A DNA stretch of 64,000 nt from Bryopsis sp. KO-2023 (GCA_030272585.1 BSYQ01000002.1:7192001-7256000); one strand, 5' to 3'; numbered from the stretch's first letter, positions 1-11,145 are shown. The notes: a model not told the origin generated them from the letters alone. Program-made: numbers and translations.

Positions 1-232
1 GCCTTGTAGTAAGGCAAGTTACATCAGAAGTGGATGGGACTACAGACATATTATCAAAAGAGAGTGTAAAATAACAGCAAACTGACATGGTAAATCCTCC
101 AACAGCCATTCTTTTTACGATGTTCCCTTGATTGAAAAGCACCAGAAAAAGATCCACAAAATTTCTGGCTGCTTGTACTCTTTGGTGGTTTTTTCTTCCT
201 AACAGGAACCTCCTAGATGCCTCACTTTCCAC
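1..232 (-). CDS. Partial internal exon of an unrecognised protein, running off the left end
   Basis: The minus strand is open for 77 codons from position 232 to the window edge. The peptide begins VESEASRRFLLGRKN, continues through QRVQAARNFVDLFLVLF and GNIVKRMAVGGFTMSV, and has a basic, helical character. An AG splice acceptor (TTCTCAAAG) lies directly upstream on the minus strand, so this is read as an internal exon. A second copy at 50512-50640 (+) shares the first 25 or so codons and then loses the frame, which supports real coding in this copy. I do not recognise the family. Upstream exons would lie above 240, where the sequence is intron-like and then replaced by a Family A repeat, so this copy may also be 5'-truncated. 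Confidence 0.5.
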   Translation of the reverse strand, partial: MESEASRRFLLGRKNHQRVQAARNFVDLFLVLFNQGNIVKRMAVGGFTMSVCCYFTLSFDNMSVVPSTSDVTCLTTR

Positions 233-640
233 CTTTGAGAACCAAAAAAACATCAAATGAAGGCAATGCCTTACTTTCAAATTTTGAGAATCAAGCATAC
301 TTCAATTTGGTATTTTTACAAGGCTTTTTAACAAAATCAGCCTTGATTGAGAATCAAACATACATCCAGGGCTAGGAAAAAGCAGAGTAGCTGTTCATTT
401 CACAAGAGTTTTGAAAAGAGTGCACAACTCATTGACAGTGCCCTCATAAATCATGAAAGCCGGGTGGTTCTTCAAAAAAGAAAACAATGCCAAATATACT
501 ACTTTGCATTCAGAATGTTTTCTCGTCTCTGTGAAGGCAAGGGATTGCTTAGTTGCTCTTATTAGTACCATGAAAAAAACAAAAAAGCACTCACCAAGAA
601 TGGTGAGTTAATCAACTTTGTTGACTGAAATTTTTTTGGG
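233..640 (-). repeat. Intron-like flank shared, inverted, with 50220-50510
   Basis: Read on the minus strand, this stretch matches 50220-50510 (+) and is the intron upstream of the exon at 1-232. A 7-bp stem hairpin, ACTCACC/GGTGAGT, lies at about 588-607. In the 50-kb copy the same hairpin is the splice donor of the preceding exon. Here that roughly 50-bp piece is in the opposite orientation relative to its flank. No independent gene is visible. Confidence 0.5.
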
Positions 641-665
641 GCATTTAAAAAAAAAAAAAAAGAGT

Positions 666-756
666 GTGGAGAGGGGGATTTGAACCCCCGCCGAATGGCA
701 ATTCTAATCGCGACGATCCATCCACTCTACGGACCCGGTCAGAATCTGTTCTCCAC
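666..756 (-). repeat. tRNA-like module of Family A, downstream copy
   Basis: This 91-nt segment has complementary ends (GTGGAGA with TCTCCAC), a TCCGTAGAGTGG A-box-like sequence and a GGGGGTTCAAATCCCCC T-arm/B-box. The anticodon arm does not fold well, so it is a tRNA-derived SINE head rather than a working tRNA gene. Confidence 0.6.
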
Positions 757-996
757 GATCCATCCCAAAACCAATTTGATATGTAACGTGCACGCCAGGG
801 GATTCTTTTTTTCCCGATTCCCTTTTTGACGTTCGCTTCCGTCTTCACCGGAGTCGAAGCGGACGTGGACGACCAAAGCGCGAAAAGTCCCGCCAAGCCC
901 GTCGACGACGGCGGTGGCGGTGGCGGAGTCGCGCTCGGTTAGGCTCTTCTTGTATGTCTTGGTGCGGTACGTCAGGATTCTGTTTCTTCTCGGCAT
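739..996 (-). CDS. Conserved small ORF inside Family A copy 1
   Basis: The ORF starts MPRRNRILTYRTKTYKK and continues SLTERDSATATA and FRALVVHVRFDSGEDG. It is found, with substitutions, in all three Family A copies (here, at 22939 + and at 51931 -). Its DNA is clearly GC-richer than its surroundings, which suggests a captured host exon or an element-encoded peptide. I recognise no domain. The last part reads into the tRNA-like module, so the true end is doubtful. Confidence 0.3.
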   Translation of the reverse strand: MPRRNRILTYRTKTYKKSLTERDSATATAVVDGLGGTFRALVVHVRFDSGEDGSERQKGNREKKNPLACTLHIKLVLGWIVENRF

Positions 997-2151
997 GCCT
1001 CTCGCGGTGTTTGTTGTGGCAGGTTCGCAGTTTGGGTCGACGACGGGAAAAAAACTACGGCTCGAAAAGAACGAAAGAAGGCTCGAAAGGTGTGTTCGCA
1101 GTTGTGGCAGCAGGTCAGCCGCACCTGGAAGGCACCGTATTCACACGAAACTATAGCTTCGAAATAACGACGCTCGCATATCGAGCGAACGTTTTAACTA
1201 CTCTATTGTAAAAGAATCCTGCCGCGGCCCCAACTCGCTCTCACCAGAACAACGTGAAGAAGGTGCAGGGATGGATGGTTAGTTGTGCACGGAGCGTCTT
1301 ATTCACCCCTACAAAGTGCAGTGAGAATCTCCCGTCCCGCATCGATTCATTCGTGCAATTGACCGAGGGATTCTCACGCTTCCAGGCATCCCCCATTTGC
1401 AAGCGTTACTATGTTGGTTTACAATGTACATTTCAATCGGGCGACTCTGGAATGTGGGTCCTTCGATTCGCTTTGCCAGAACCAAACACAAAATTTTGAG
1501 TTGGGCTGGGTTGGGGGTGACGGCCTCTTTGTGCAAAAGCTTTTTTGAAGTGGGTGGTGTTGGTGATTGACAAAGTCCATGCGATAATCCTGGTGGTTGC
1601 ACGCAACCCTTGTTGGAATTTTCGATGGACTTCACGGTTAGACTGTATGTTCAAAAACATTTGGTTTTTGCACTGTCCAAAAACCAAAAAGAGTTTTGGA
1701 TAAATCCCTTGCCTTCCATCCCACTCAGTGGGATCCCAGGCTGGGATCCGCTCCCAACCCCCCCTAAATATCTACCTCTTGTAAAGTTTGGGATGATGAT
1801 GGGCCCACGATTCGCGCTTCGGAGATGGAGACAGTCACATGGGCCGGCCGCAAGGGCTCAGAGAGCGCCACAGAGCGCTATTTACACAAACAAAAGCTGC
1901 TGTCCTGATTCCCAACAATGCGAGTTCATATCGTCCAGGCCAACACCAACCGTCCATAACCAACGGCAAATCAACACCAGAACAAACGACTGAGATCCAA
2001 CAGCCCAAAAGAAAGAAAGTCAAGCAACCTCCATGAATTGGAAACAAGATCTCTCTTTGACTTCGTTTGAAAGAAAGACCGGAGAAGCTGAGGCAGGCCG
2101 GGGGCTGCTTCCGCAGGGATGGTGCTCTTTGTCGTGTGAAAAAAAAAGAGT

Positions 2152-2242
2152 GTGGAGAGGGGGATTCGAACCCACGCCGGATGGCAATTCTAGTCGCGAC
2201 GATCCATCCACTCTACGGACCCGGTCAGAATCTGTTCTCCAC
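2152..2242 (-). repeat. tRNA-like module of Family A, upstream copy
   Basis: This has the same 91-nt layout as 666-756, with GTGGAGA/TCTCCAC ends and a B-box of GGGTTCGAATCCCC type. It marks the 5' side of Family A copy 1 on the minus strand. Confidence 0.6.
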
Positions 2243-2304
2243 GATCTATCCCGAAACCAATTCCATATGTAACAAACATGCTCTTTCATGAGCTTCATGT
2301 AAAT

Positions 2305-2880
2305 CTATCTCGGAGTGGGTAGATTTGAGTGTTCTAGATTTCTTCACATACCGACACGTTGTCGCAATGCGCTCAAAAAAAAACGTGGAAGGGAAGTACT
2401 GAACAAGAGTGCTCTGCCTTTTCACACAGCTCACTGATTTTTATTCCTCCCAAACCCGTCAGACCAATCAACAACTGACGATAAGTCCTTGTACCCCAAA
2501 TCCACAACCAAGAAAACTGAGTCAGCCACCAAACATAACATAACATAACATAATTACACCAAACCGATCTACCCTTTCTCGCTCAAACACGTGACTATAT
2601 CCCTGCACTTATTTTGATTTTGTCTTACTCAGTTATCTATTAATAAACTAGTTTTTCGTAATCTCTTGTGTGCTCCTGTGTGTGTTTTGCTTTTGTTTCT
2701 GTTGACTATTGCAAGACAATGCTTTCGCTAAAGCCAGATACTACCCCCCCGCCCCTCTTAAGAGTGCAAAAACCTCCTAGTTTATACCACTGTGAAAAAA
2801 CACTCCTGCTGCTGAGATGTTCAGGGCCCAGATTGCTGTTTTTGTGTTTGAGTTAAGCTTTGCATTCATGGCGGACCGTG
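2305..2880. other. No gene seen; CATAA microsatellite
   Basis: AT-rich sequence without supported coding potential. A short (CATAA)n run lies at 2532-2554. Confidence 0.5.
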
Positions 2881-2881
2881 T

Positions 2882-3214
2882 TTGTCGCTTCTTTTCGACA
2901 TAGGCGCGCAAGCAACGGACTTCGAGAAGGCGCTACCACACTTTGCCGTCCAGACTCCATCTTCGCACAGCCAAACGGCATTCATACCAACAGTTTGCTT
3001 TGCCGTCCTGCGAATCGTACGATACTGTACGGGTGATCTGAGCCACGGCAGTATCGACGCTGCTGCTGCTGCTCCTGCTGGTTCCGTGCAGAGTACCTCC
3101 TTGGTACGCTGCCAGGATATCCTTCACCAGATGCGTTACACTTGTTCGTCACGCGAAGCCAGTTGGAAGCGCTTGTCCAAGTTTAAGCGCTGCTCAGCTA
3201 CTTCAGTGCTGTGA
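2882..3214 (+). other. Weak ORF with a relative near 41.6 kb; possible upstream region of the F-box gene
   Basis: A 110-codon ORF holds the string GAQATDFEKALPHF. A related string, GAQGTDFRAAVLLF, occurs in an ORF around 41620-41660, so this is a diverged repeat present twice. Both are followed by similar TTTTTCTGTG-type sequence. I see no domain; it may be repeat or 5' flank of the F-box gene at 3532. Confidence 0.25.
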
Positions 3215-3531
3215 ACTTGTTTTTTCTGTGATAACTATCCGATGCGGTTCCTACCCTTGATTCGATTCCTTTTCTGCTCTGACTCGAACAGAACGACGTT
3301 TGTTGCAGGTAACGTTAGCGCTGTCCATCTAGCTAGGATTTGGTCTTCGATCTGTTGTGGACAAAAAATATGAAAATGTCGCATGGTCCACCGATAGCTC
3401 CGACTTCTCATTCGAAAAGAACGAAAACAAAGAGAAAAGGCCTTTCATTTAGGCAGGGTTGGGTTTTTGTTGTCGCTTTGTGTGCAGAGTGGAGCACTTG
3501 CCTTGTTATCAGTAAACATGATGCGTTTTAC

Positions 3532-4578
3532 ATGCCCACCGAGATTCTGCGAGGGGTTTTCTCCCATCTTCCAGCCAAGTCTTTGGCTAGAGCTTCTTGC
3601 GTTGCCAAGAGTTGGAACTGCGTGACTGGGGAGCTGAATGTGAGAGAAAAAGTTAAGCTGGAAAAGGCTTGGCGCTGTGGAGAGTTCGAACGCCGGGGAA
3701 TGTCGTTCGGAGCAGTGAACGGGACAGAATGGCACACGTTCACGCGTTCAACACAAAAGGGAAACCTGCTCCTTTTGAAGTCCCCTGCTTTGATTGTCGC
3801 ACTAGATATAGAGAGTGTTTGTTTCAGAGGATTCTATGCCTCAGGCCTCAACACACCGATATGTTTAATGGATGAGGGCGTTCTTTGTGCTCCCGATGAT
3901 GGCACCGTTCTAGTAACAAACGTGCAAGCTTTCCAAACGGAAAGCCTCACAGTGATCACTTCTTTTCAAGTTGATTTCAATATATATGAGTTTGCGGATG
4001 TTGGGGAATACGTTGCAATATGTGGTCAGTATGGGTTCTTGGGTTTGTGGGAGAAAAATGAATACACGTGTGCGGAAGTACTTGACGAAGGGGATCTTGA
4101 CAACCACAAATACAATCCAGAAAAGGATCTTTTATGCATGGCTTTCTGCAAGGAAACTAGAATGTTGGTGTGTGGATCCAGAGGGGGGACCTTGATGGTT
4201 TGGAATCTGGGAAAATATACATTGGTGAAAGTGATAAAAGGTCACTCGAAATCTGTGCTGGCGGTCGAAATGAACGAGACGTTTATACTCAGTAGCTCCT
4301 CAGACCAGACCGTCAGAATATGGAATCGGAGTAGCGGGGAGTGTATGCAAGTTTTAGAAAACAGGAAGGATAATAGCTGGCGCGTGGCACTGTGTGGAGA
4401 TATGTTTGCACGCCAATCAGGGAATAATATACAGATATGGAATATCGATGAAAATCTATGCATTCGACAGTTTGATGGTGGACTCAATATCATAGGGATG
4501 CATCTCATGGCACAGGCGCTCACGGTTGTGTTGCTTGATGGGGAAATAGTGACTTGGGATTTAGTCCTGCCAAAGTGA
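3532..4578 (+). CDS. F-box/WD40 protein (divergent member)
   Basis: The predicted 348-residue protein should act as a substrate adaptor of an SCF ubiquitin ligase: the F-box binds Skp1 and the propeller binds the target. The F-box is at the N-terminus (MPTEILRGVFSHLP, then SLARASCVAKSWN). WD40-type repeats fill the rest, the clearest being FILSSSSDQTVRIWN and NNIQIWNIDENLC. The frame is open back to 3340, but I chose the ATG at 3532 because it gives a length matching the paralogs (347-378 residues). Unlike them it lacks the MSD...EWDLP leader, so a start at 3370 or a spliced 5' exon is possible. The gene is intronless and ends in TGA. It is the most divergent full-length member. Confidence 0.8.
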   Translation: MPTEILRGVFSHLPAKSLARASCVAKSWNCVTGELNVREKVKLEKAWRCGEFERRGMSFGAVNGTEWHTFTRSTQKGNLLLLKSPALIVALDIESVCFRGFYASGLNTPICLMDEGVLCAPDDGTVLVTNVQAFQTESLTVITSFQVDFNIYEFADVGEYVAICGQYGFLGLWEKNEYTCAEVLDEGDLDNHKYNPEKDLLCMAFCKETRMLVCGSRGGTLMVWNLGKYTLVKVIKGHSKSVLAVEMNETFILSSSSDQTVRIWNRSSGECMQVLENRKDNSWRVALCGDMFARQSGNNIQIWNIDENLCIRQFDGGLNIIGMHLMAQALTVVLLDGEIVTWDLVLPK

Positions 4579-5564
4579 TAGAGATTTCTGGAGGACCTTG
4601 CTCATTCGGTTGGTTGCATCCTTGATTTTTATTCAATGCTTCTTTGTAAGGCTCTTTATTTTGTGGTTGAGCGTTTACTTCAGACTCTTCGAATCTACAA
4701 TATCGGTGGGCTCATTTCCTCCGATGCTACAGGCTCTGGCCTGGTATTTCTTGTAAAATTTTGGGTTGGTGGGCTCATTTGAAGTATGCAGACTCGTTGG
4801 ACGAGTTGATTGAACAAGCAAGATGAGAAACGGGGCTGGCTGTGGGGCATCAAGTGCAGTGCTCTGCTCCGTATGTACCTTGCGTTCGATTTGGGGAAAC
4901 CTCTCACCGTCACAACCTCGTGATTATCTTGATTACCGTATCCACATACTCCTCGTCTCCGAAACCTCTGCTTCTATCCCAGAGATGCATGTAGTTAGAA
5001 GGTGATTCCTTCTTGCTTCAAAAATGAAGAGAAAAAAAAAAGTTGAGAACTTCCAGCATATCACCTTCCATTCAGACATTGTTTCTCCTGGAAATGGCCA
5101 AAGCATAGCCCAAACCAAAGCAATGAAATAACCTGTATGGTAAAGATCAGACATCCAAAAAAGGCATGTAAAAAAAAGTCTTCACTTCTAATTATTTTTA
5201 AATTGAGGATTACAAAAAGGAAATGTAGCTCTCAACTGTTTGATGGCAAAAAGAGCAACCCCCTCCAAAAAAAAACTCCTTGCTGGTTTCTTTTTCCTGA
5301 CACAATGCAGAAAGAAAATGCATCCTTTAATCTCTGCGTTTTTCTTCATTCAATTATTAGTTTTTTCATTCACCCCAGTTCCCACTGATGCTCATACTTG
5401 TTATAAATACAATTATCATTGCCTGTCACAACCGCCATAATAAATAGCATTCTGTTTTGAGAATGTGCAGAAGTGAAATATCCTCGTTAAGGTTAAGCAG
5501 AAATCGGTTTTTTTATGGTTTTTTTTCCCTTCAGAGCACTGGAACAAAGAACATCGCAAAAAAT
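4579..5564. other. No gene supported
   Basis: Short overlapping ORFs on both strands only, none with a recognisable domain or a copy elsewhere in the window. The last 400 bases are A/T-rich. Confidence 0.4.
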
Positions 5565-5880
5565 TCGCTCACTTGCAATCCACTTGCAACCCACTTGTCG
5601 CTGTCACTTGCACGCAAATAATACAGCAAGTGGCACTTGCGGGCAAGTGGATTGCAAGTGACACGGCCACTTGCAGAGTCATTTGCGGGCAAGTGGTTGG
5701 TAACGCCCACAATCACTTGCTGTATCATTTGCGTGCAAATGGGCACTTGCTGTATCACTTGCGTGCAAATGGGCGCTCACTTGTTGTCTCACTTGCTTGC
5801 AAGTGGACGTTCACTTGCACTGTCATTTGCATGCAAGTGGGTGCTCACTTGCCAACCCGCTTGCTTGCAAGTGGGAAATC
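5565..5880. repeat. CACTTGC/GCAAGTG palindrome array 1
   Basis: The motif ACTTGC and its complement GCAAGT occur more than fifteen times, often as near-palindromes such as CACTTGCGGGCAAGTGG, separated by short spacers. The spacing is irregular and the units diverge, so this is a degenerate array of hairpin-forming units. Open frames through it reflect the repeat period, not a protein. Confidence 0.8.
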
Positions 5881-5884
5881 TGTG

Positions 5885-7835
5885 AAGGATGAATCACCTA
5901 ATTATTTTCTCGTTCAAACTATTTCAGCACCATTCTAAAACAATTGAGCATTATCAAACATCCACATCTATTCATTACAATCTCATTTACATACAAATAC
6001 GTCTATCACATACAATTAAATCTGAAATCTCCAGGCTGCCAGGAGTCGAACCCAGCCCTGCGCCACATGCCTCTTCAAAAAGTTTCTTTCTCTTTCCCAC
6101 AAACCATCAATTTCTTAGACTAATTCTCCTCCCTTTTTGGTATTTCAATATCATGAAAGATCGATTAATCCTTTAAAATCGATCAGCTCGTTTCCAGTCT
6201 ACCACAATCCTTCCCGATCAACCCCACAGCTGCGTGGTTGGGGTGGTTTTTCCACAGAGAGCACCTCCAATTTCCAGCCCTTGCAATTCTTGAGTTTCCC
6301 TCCTGGACTAAGACCCATCACCTGAGGCTGTTCATCTGCGAAAGCTTGTCCTAGTGGCAGAATTCATTCTCTGACGCTGGCTGCTGTTGCTAGGAAAGTG
6401 CAGACATTGGTGCCGGATCACAGTACGAGAGTAAGCTTACCTTTCAGGGTTGAGGTGTCTGGGATACAGGCACAACACAGAATTGATACTTGTTGTCACT
6501 ATTTGATCTCTATTTAGTTTTATTTTTTCTCTTATTATTTTTGGATTTCATTTTTGGGAGGGGGGAGATGAGTGCGGTTAAGATTACCTATATCTTCCAA
6601 CAGAATGAAGCTTTTCATGAAGATATTCTTCCATGTTCTCCAACGTTTGGCCCCCAGCAGTTTTTCCTTTCAAAGACCTCGCAATTTTTCAAGCTCCTGG
6701 AGATGCATTCAAACATCAGTATTGAATTTGGTATGGCAAACATCCATTATAGGACTATTACTACTATTACATATGAACACAAATTGCCATATGTTTTATT
6801 AACCCTGGAACTCTGACAAAATAAAACAAAAATTCAATACTTTGCGGGTCTTGCAAAGGCTGTTCACCTCGCCAGGGTCGTCCAATTACTGTAGATGGCT
6901 TCTTGTTTTTAAATAAAGTTTTTCTGTTTTCAGGCATCGAACATGCTGTGCTTCATGACAGTATTCTTGCTTTTTTTCGTATGCATTTTTCCTTCGCAAA
7001 CTTTTTGAGTACGATTAACTTCAAAGTAAATACTGTTGAAAAGCACCTCACATGGCATTGACGCTTCCTGAAACTTCATCTTCAGGCTCGTGGAGAACTG
7101 GCTCATGGGCATGGTCAACATACGGCATTTCTCTGGGGGGTTTTGCCTGGGGTCTTTTTCTCCAACATCTACACTATTGCACACCACAAATATCTCAGAG
7201 TACAAGACAGCTTGCATGGCAACAGTTCTTCCCTAGCTTGTCCTGGCACATTGAATTAACAGGTGCCCCTCCTAACGGTGTAGGAAACTTGCTGTTGGAA
7301 TGTCCAAACCATCAACAATCCTACACACACCACAAGGCAACAACAAAAGGCCATCAACCACCACATCCCACATGTCATTGAATTTTGATTCCAATACATG
7401 CTGGTCTTCACCAACTCAGTGTAGACCGTGGAACTTTTCCAAGTTCAGTAACTGTGACAGATTTTCCAACACCTTTCATATGTCCATCCTCGCGCTTCAA
7501 TGGGAAGAGCCGACACCGAACGATCGGAGAGCGACGCCACCGCCTTCCACAGTACTTTTAACGAATGCGCAGCCCCAGCCAGGCTACCCTCGAACTCTCC
7601 TCCATGCCTGGGATCGTGTCGGGTTTAGGAAAAGCAAAATAAAGCGTTTCTTCGATCCTTCTTTTTCCTCGCGCTTTGTGTGGTTTATGGCCACGCCTCC
7701 TCACCACCTCCTTGTCGCTCGCGTTCGGCGGCAAAAACCACTCCGACATCTGAGGAGTGCCAAAACGGTTGAGGCACACGGACAATGAGGCCACGATCGA
7801 GTCGGTCATAGGCATTGTCTGCAGAATTTGCATGT
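5885..7835. other. No gene firmly supported; tRNA-like remnant near 6035
   Basis: A B-box-like sequence on the minus strand (GGGTTCGACTCCTGG, near 6035-6055) suggests a decayed tRNA-derived repeat. A minus-strand ORF at 7558-7822 looks somewhat protein-like (MPMTDSIVASLSVCLNRF) but has no recognised domain or second copy, so I do not call it a gene. Confidence 0.35.
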
Positions 7836-7837
7836 GG

Positions 7838-8068
7838 AGGTGCAAGCGATTCCACTTGCGCGCAAGTGGGGCTGCAAGCGCTTTCACTTACGTTTAAGTG
7901 GGGCCGCAAGCGCTTTCACTTGCGCGCAAATGGAATGCAAGTGATTGACTTGCGCGCAAGTGGGATGCAAGTGATTGACTTGCGTGCAAGTAGGGCTGCA
8001 AGTGTTGCACTTGCGTGCAAGTGGAATGCAAGTTTTACTTGAAGCCCCACTTGCACGCAAGTGCATTG
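7838..8068. repeat. CACTTGCGCGCAAGTG palindrome array 2
   Basis: Seven near-palindromes of the type CACTTGCGCGCAAGTGG follow one another, with spacers such as GGCTGCAAGCGCTTT or AATGCAAGTGATTG. The unit is the same as at 5565-5880 but better conserved and more regular. It is followed by a B-box-like GGGTTCGAATCC on the minus strand at about 8172-8183. Confidence 0.85.
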
Positions 8069-8589
8069 AATTTTTTGCGATGAAGGCAGGTCTGTCGTGC
8101 AAACTTCAGGGCTGGTCTGTCATACAAACTTGAAAAGGTTAAGAAAGCCGACACTGGGGTTGGGGATGGATTCGAACCCGTTTCCAAGGGGTGGTCTGTT
8201 TTGGCGCCTTCTCTGAGGGGTCAATGGTGGAGTAGATGCTGTGCTAGACAATGCTCCAGAAATTACATGGAATAATTTTATGGTTTCGACTGAGAGTTAT
8301 AATTTGATTTGATTCCACGACTGAGAGGGGATTTGGCCCAGGAGGTTTTCACTGCAGTCAGCTCTGTTGCACACACTCATGTCACACTCTTTTTTTTCTC
8401 ACTCTATCCTGCCAACGAACCGTTTTTTCCCCCACTTTCCAAATATCCGCTGGTTGTTTTTCTGTTGTACCACCTGTCAACCCTCCAACTTCCCACAAAA
8501 ATCTTTCAATCATTTTTTGACACTTGTTTCTCGTCTCTTTTGAAGAAAGAATTCTCCACTTCTTTTTCAATGTTCCACAATCCCCCTCA

Positions 8590-9334
8590 CTGTCTCACTT
8601 TTTTTTTCTTTCTGTGACTGACCCATTACTCTCTCACTCTTTCCCTTCCCCCAAACTTTGCCACTGAATCGAGATACAAAATCAATCAAAATCTTAAAGG
8701 AGAGTGACAGAAGCATTACAATCAACTTTGCTGCTGCTCATCTGCCCCAATTTTTGACCCCGCTCTAAGGTTTCTTTTCGACCTTTTTCTGAGGAGGGGA
8801 AAGCATTCATTGGCATTTTAGCCTTATGCCCAGCAAAAGTCGTCTTTTCAACTTTTTTTTTTCTCCATCTATATTGGGCTGGCAGGAGCATGATGGTCCA
8901 TCCTTTTAAAAAAAGCCACGACCACAAGAAAACCCTTTGGGGGGGGGGGAGGTTGGCAGAATCAGGCTTCTGGATGTCAGCCTACATGGGGAAGAAAGAA
9001 AAGGGTTACACATGCGGGGGAAGTAAGAAACAACATCACTGTCCATGTGTGTGTTTTAATTAAAACTGGAAAAAGACAAATGTGTAACTGACTGCATTAG
9101 GCACAAAACACTCCAGCGACTCTGGTGCATTTGGCTTTTCCTTTTGTTTTGAAAGGTTCCTTTTAGTCATCCCTTTTTTTTGTTTCAGGGTCCAACCGAA
9201 ACATGCACAATGAAATCCCTTGCAGGGAAAAGTAATCCAGAAAAAACTGGATTTTGAGGGGGAAAAAAGGCACCCCCACAAGAAATCCCTCCATGTTTCT
9301 TTCCCAAAATATAAACAAAGTTTATTTTTTTTAT
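8590..9334 (+). repeat. Diverged repeat related to 53.0-54.37 kb and, inverted, 37.3-38.9 kb
   Basis: The segments beginning TGACTGACCCATTA, and later GGGTTACACATG and CACTGTCCATGTGTG, recur in the same order near 46840, 53030 and 54060-54110, and in inverse order near 37640. Identity is moderate with many small indels. A run of ten or more G lies at about 8940. No intact reading frame is seen. Confidence 0.55.
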
Positions 9335-11145
9335 TTTTCTGGAATTAATTTCTCCATCACCTTGTTTTGAAAAAAGTCATTCACATTAGCTAAAAATCGA
9401 TCCGATGTGACGACCCCTGTCCACAGCCCAATGCAGAATCGTAATCAATTTTGAGTGAAAAAGAGTGTTTTAAAAAAATTCTAATGCAGGACCAGTTGTT
9501 TATATTTTGTGGGTCAGTGACCCACCAAAAAAAAAGAGTCATTGGCAATACTTATCCCCATTTTTTTTGTCCCTATTCTCCCCCAACTCAAAGGAATCCC
9601 TCCCTTTGAAGGGCTGGATAATCCACTGCCACTCTTTTTTTATTTCTTCTCTCTTGTTTTCTTTTTTTTTCTTCAACAGATGGGTGGATGAAAACTAACC
9701 TGATCTAAAAAGCCCTCCGGTTATTCCTGCAGTCCTTTTGATACGGGGCTCCTGTTGCTTCTCGTTGGATTGGAGAGTCCAGTTGATTTCTTCTTTTCGT
9801 TTGTCCGCAGTCCACCCCCCTTGTCAATAATCAGAAAACCACCTCCAGGTTTCCGGCATCTGAGTTTTTAGCATTTTCAAAACGAAATTCAAATCCACCC
9901 CCACTAGATCGACATTCGTTGTAAATACACATGCACATTTGATGATTCAGACAATAGATGAGAAGAAACCTGAAATGTTGGATTTAAAAATTGATTTTCT
10001 ACAATGCTTGATTTCTTGGGAAGTAGGATTTATGATGGGACGATTGGTCAGGTCAATCCAAGCCACACCAATTTTTTTCCATTGACAGAAGTTTTTCTTT
10101 TTGCTTTATTCATGAAAGAAAGCAGAAAACCGACCCCCAGGTCTACCATATTTTTGACCGGCTGGCAAGCTTCACCACGAGCGGCTTGAGGGGGCGCTGC
10201 TCTGTCAGACTGTGTCTTCAGGAAACAGTCGCACTCTAAATCCAGCAACCATGGCGTCGTCCCAATCGCCTCACAATGGAGTGGCCGAATGCAATACCGG
10301 CGTCCCGTCAGTAGAGATAAAAGTGGGCCTGGAGTCGGAGCCCCCCATTCCGAACGCGAAAGAAAATAGCCGACACCAGGCGGACGTACTCATGTTTTTT
10401 CCTGACCACATTCGGCCCACTCCAAGGAAAGTCTCAAAACAGGGGGGTCAATTGAAAGGAAAGAAAATTTGCACAGTCACTCTTCCACCCACTGCAGAGA
10501 AATTTTATCCCAACCCTCTGTCGACTTGTCGGATCATCAACGTCGATCAATCCGACAGCACCAAGTCTACCAGAAAAAACGCGCGTTCCAGCCGCTGCAC
10601 CTTCGTGTGTTGAAAGGGGTCGCGCTCGAGGCCTCCATTTCAAAATCAACCCCCTGACACATTCTTTTCCTTTGGGTGCTCGGAATATTTCGAGCTCAGG
10701 CGAATTTGGGCCACACCTTTGGCAGTTTCCGCGTCTTGGCCAAGGCCGACTCCCGTGCGTCCAGGGCGTGCGCACCGCTGTATGTACATACCAAAAAAAA
10801 AGGATGAGTTTCTAAGTCACATCATGAGGGAAAAAAACGCGCTCGACGACTGCTGAAATGTACAGGAGAGAGAAATTAAAATTCAACTAACCCGGCACTA
10901 ATCGGGTCAAAACATATTTTCGATCATGACGTTGATCCGCCAGAGTGGGTGGCCCCCACTCTGGCACGACACTTGGCACCCATGATGGCAACGATGGTGC
11001 AACCAAGGTCGTCCCCCGGTTGATCCCGGGGGGTCTCGTCATCCGATGAGGATTCGCCCACCATGGGAATTTTGGCATTTCGATTGTCGATGGGGTAGCT
11101 AACTACCTCATTGACATCGCTAATGCCGTATAATTTTTACTTCTT
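9335..11145 (+). repeat. 1.8-kb near-identical duplicated block, copy 1
   Basis: Every position matches 54374-56184 at a constant offset of 45039 bases with only about a dozen substitutions and no indels that I could find. The left flank is an older, diverged homology; the right edge is at ACTTCTTT, after which copy 1 enters a Helitron fragment and copy 2 does not. Within it, hairpins lie at 10949-10975 (GCCAGAGTGGG stem), near 11013-11032 (CCCCCGG stem) and 11091-11108 (GGTAG stem). Part of it (10220-10560) resembles the DNA upstream of the F-box genes at 28603 and 63670. The ORFs in it (for example 10212-10613) are identical because the DNA is, which says nothing about coding. Confidence 0.85.

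Larger units (their letters stand above)
650..2304 (-). mobile_element. Family A composite repeat, copy 1
   Basis: This block is the reverse complement of 21560-23290. On the minus strand it starts near 2304, carries a tRNA-like module (2242-2152), about 1.4 kb of internal DNA, then a second tRNA-like module (756-666) ending in a T-rich tract. The two modules lie in the same orientation, like terminal direct repeats. The internal part holds a conserved small ORF (minus 996-739, start MPRRNRILTYRTKTYKK) that recurs in the other two copies. No reverse transcriptase or transposase is visible, so the element would be non-autonomous. Its class is inferred from layout only; a pair of SINEs that moved host DNA is an alternative. 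Confidence 0.6.

Noticed and set aside
5573..5938. Repetitive ORFs with LLYHLRANG units
   Set aside because: They follow the DNA palindrome array in all frames; the repeat, not a protein, explains them.
5565..8068. CRISPR-like spacing of palindromic units
   Set aside because: Units are short, spacers are irregular and similar to each other, no cas genes, and the genome is eukaryotic.
10212..10613. 133-codon ORF present identically at 55251-55652
   Set aside because: Identity follows from the recent 1.8-kb DNA duplication and is no evidence of coding; no domain seen.
10887..11078. 63-codon proline-rich minus ORF, repeated at 55926-56117
   Set aside because: It lies over strong DNA hairpins in the duplicated block; again conserved only because the DNA is.
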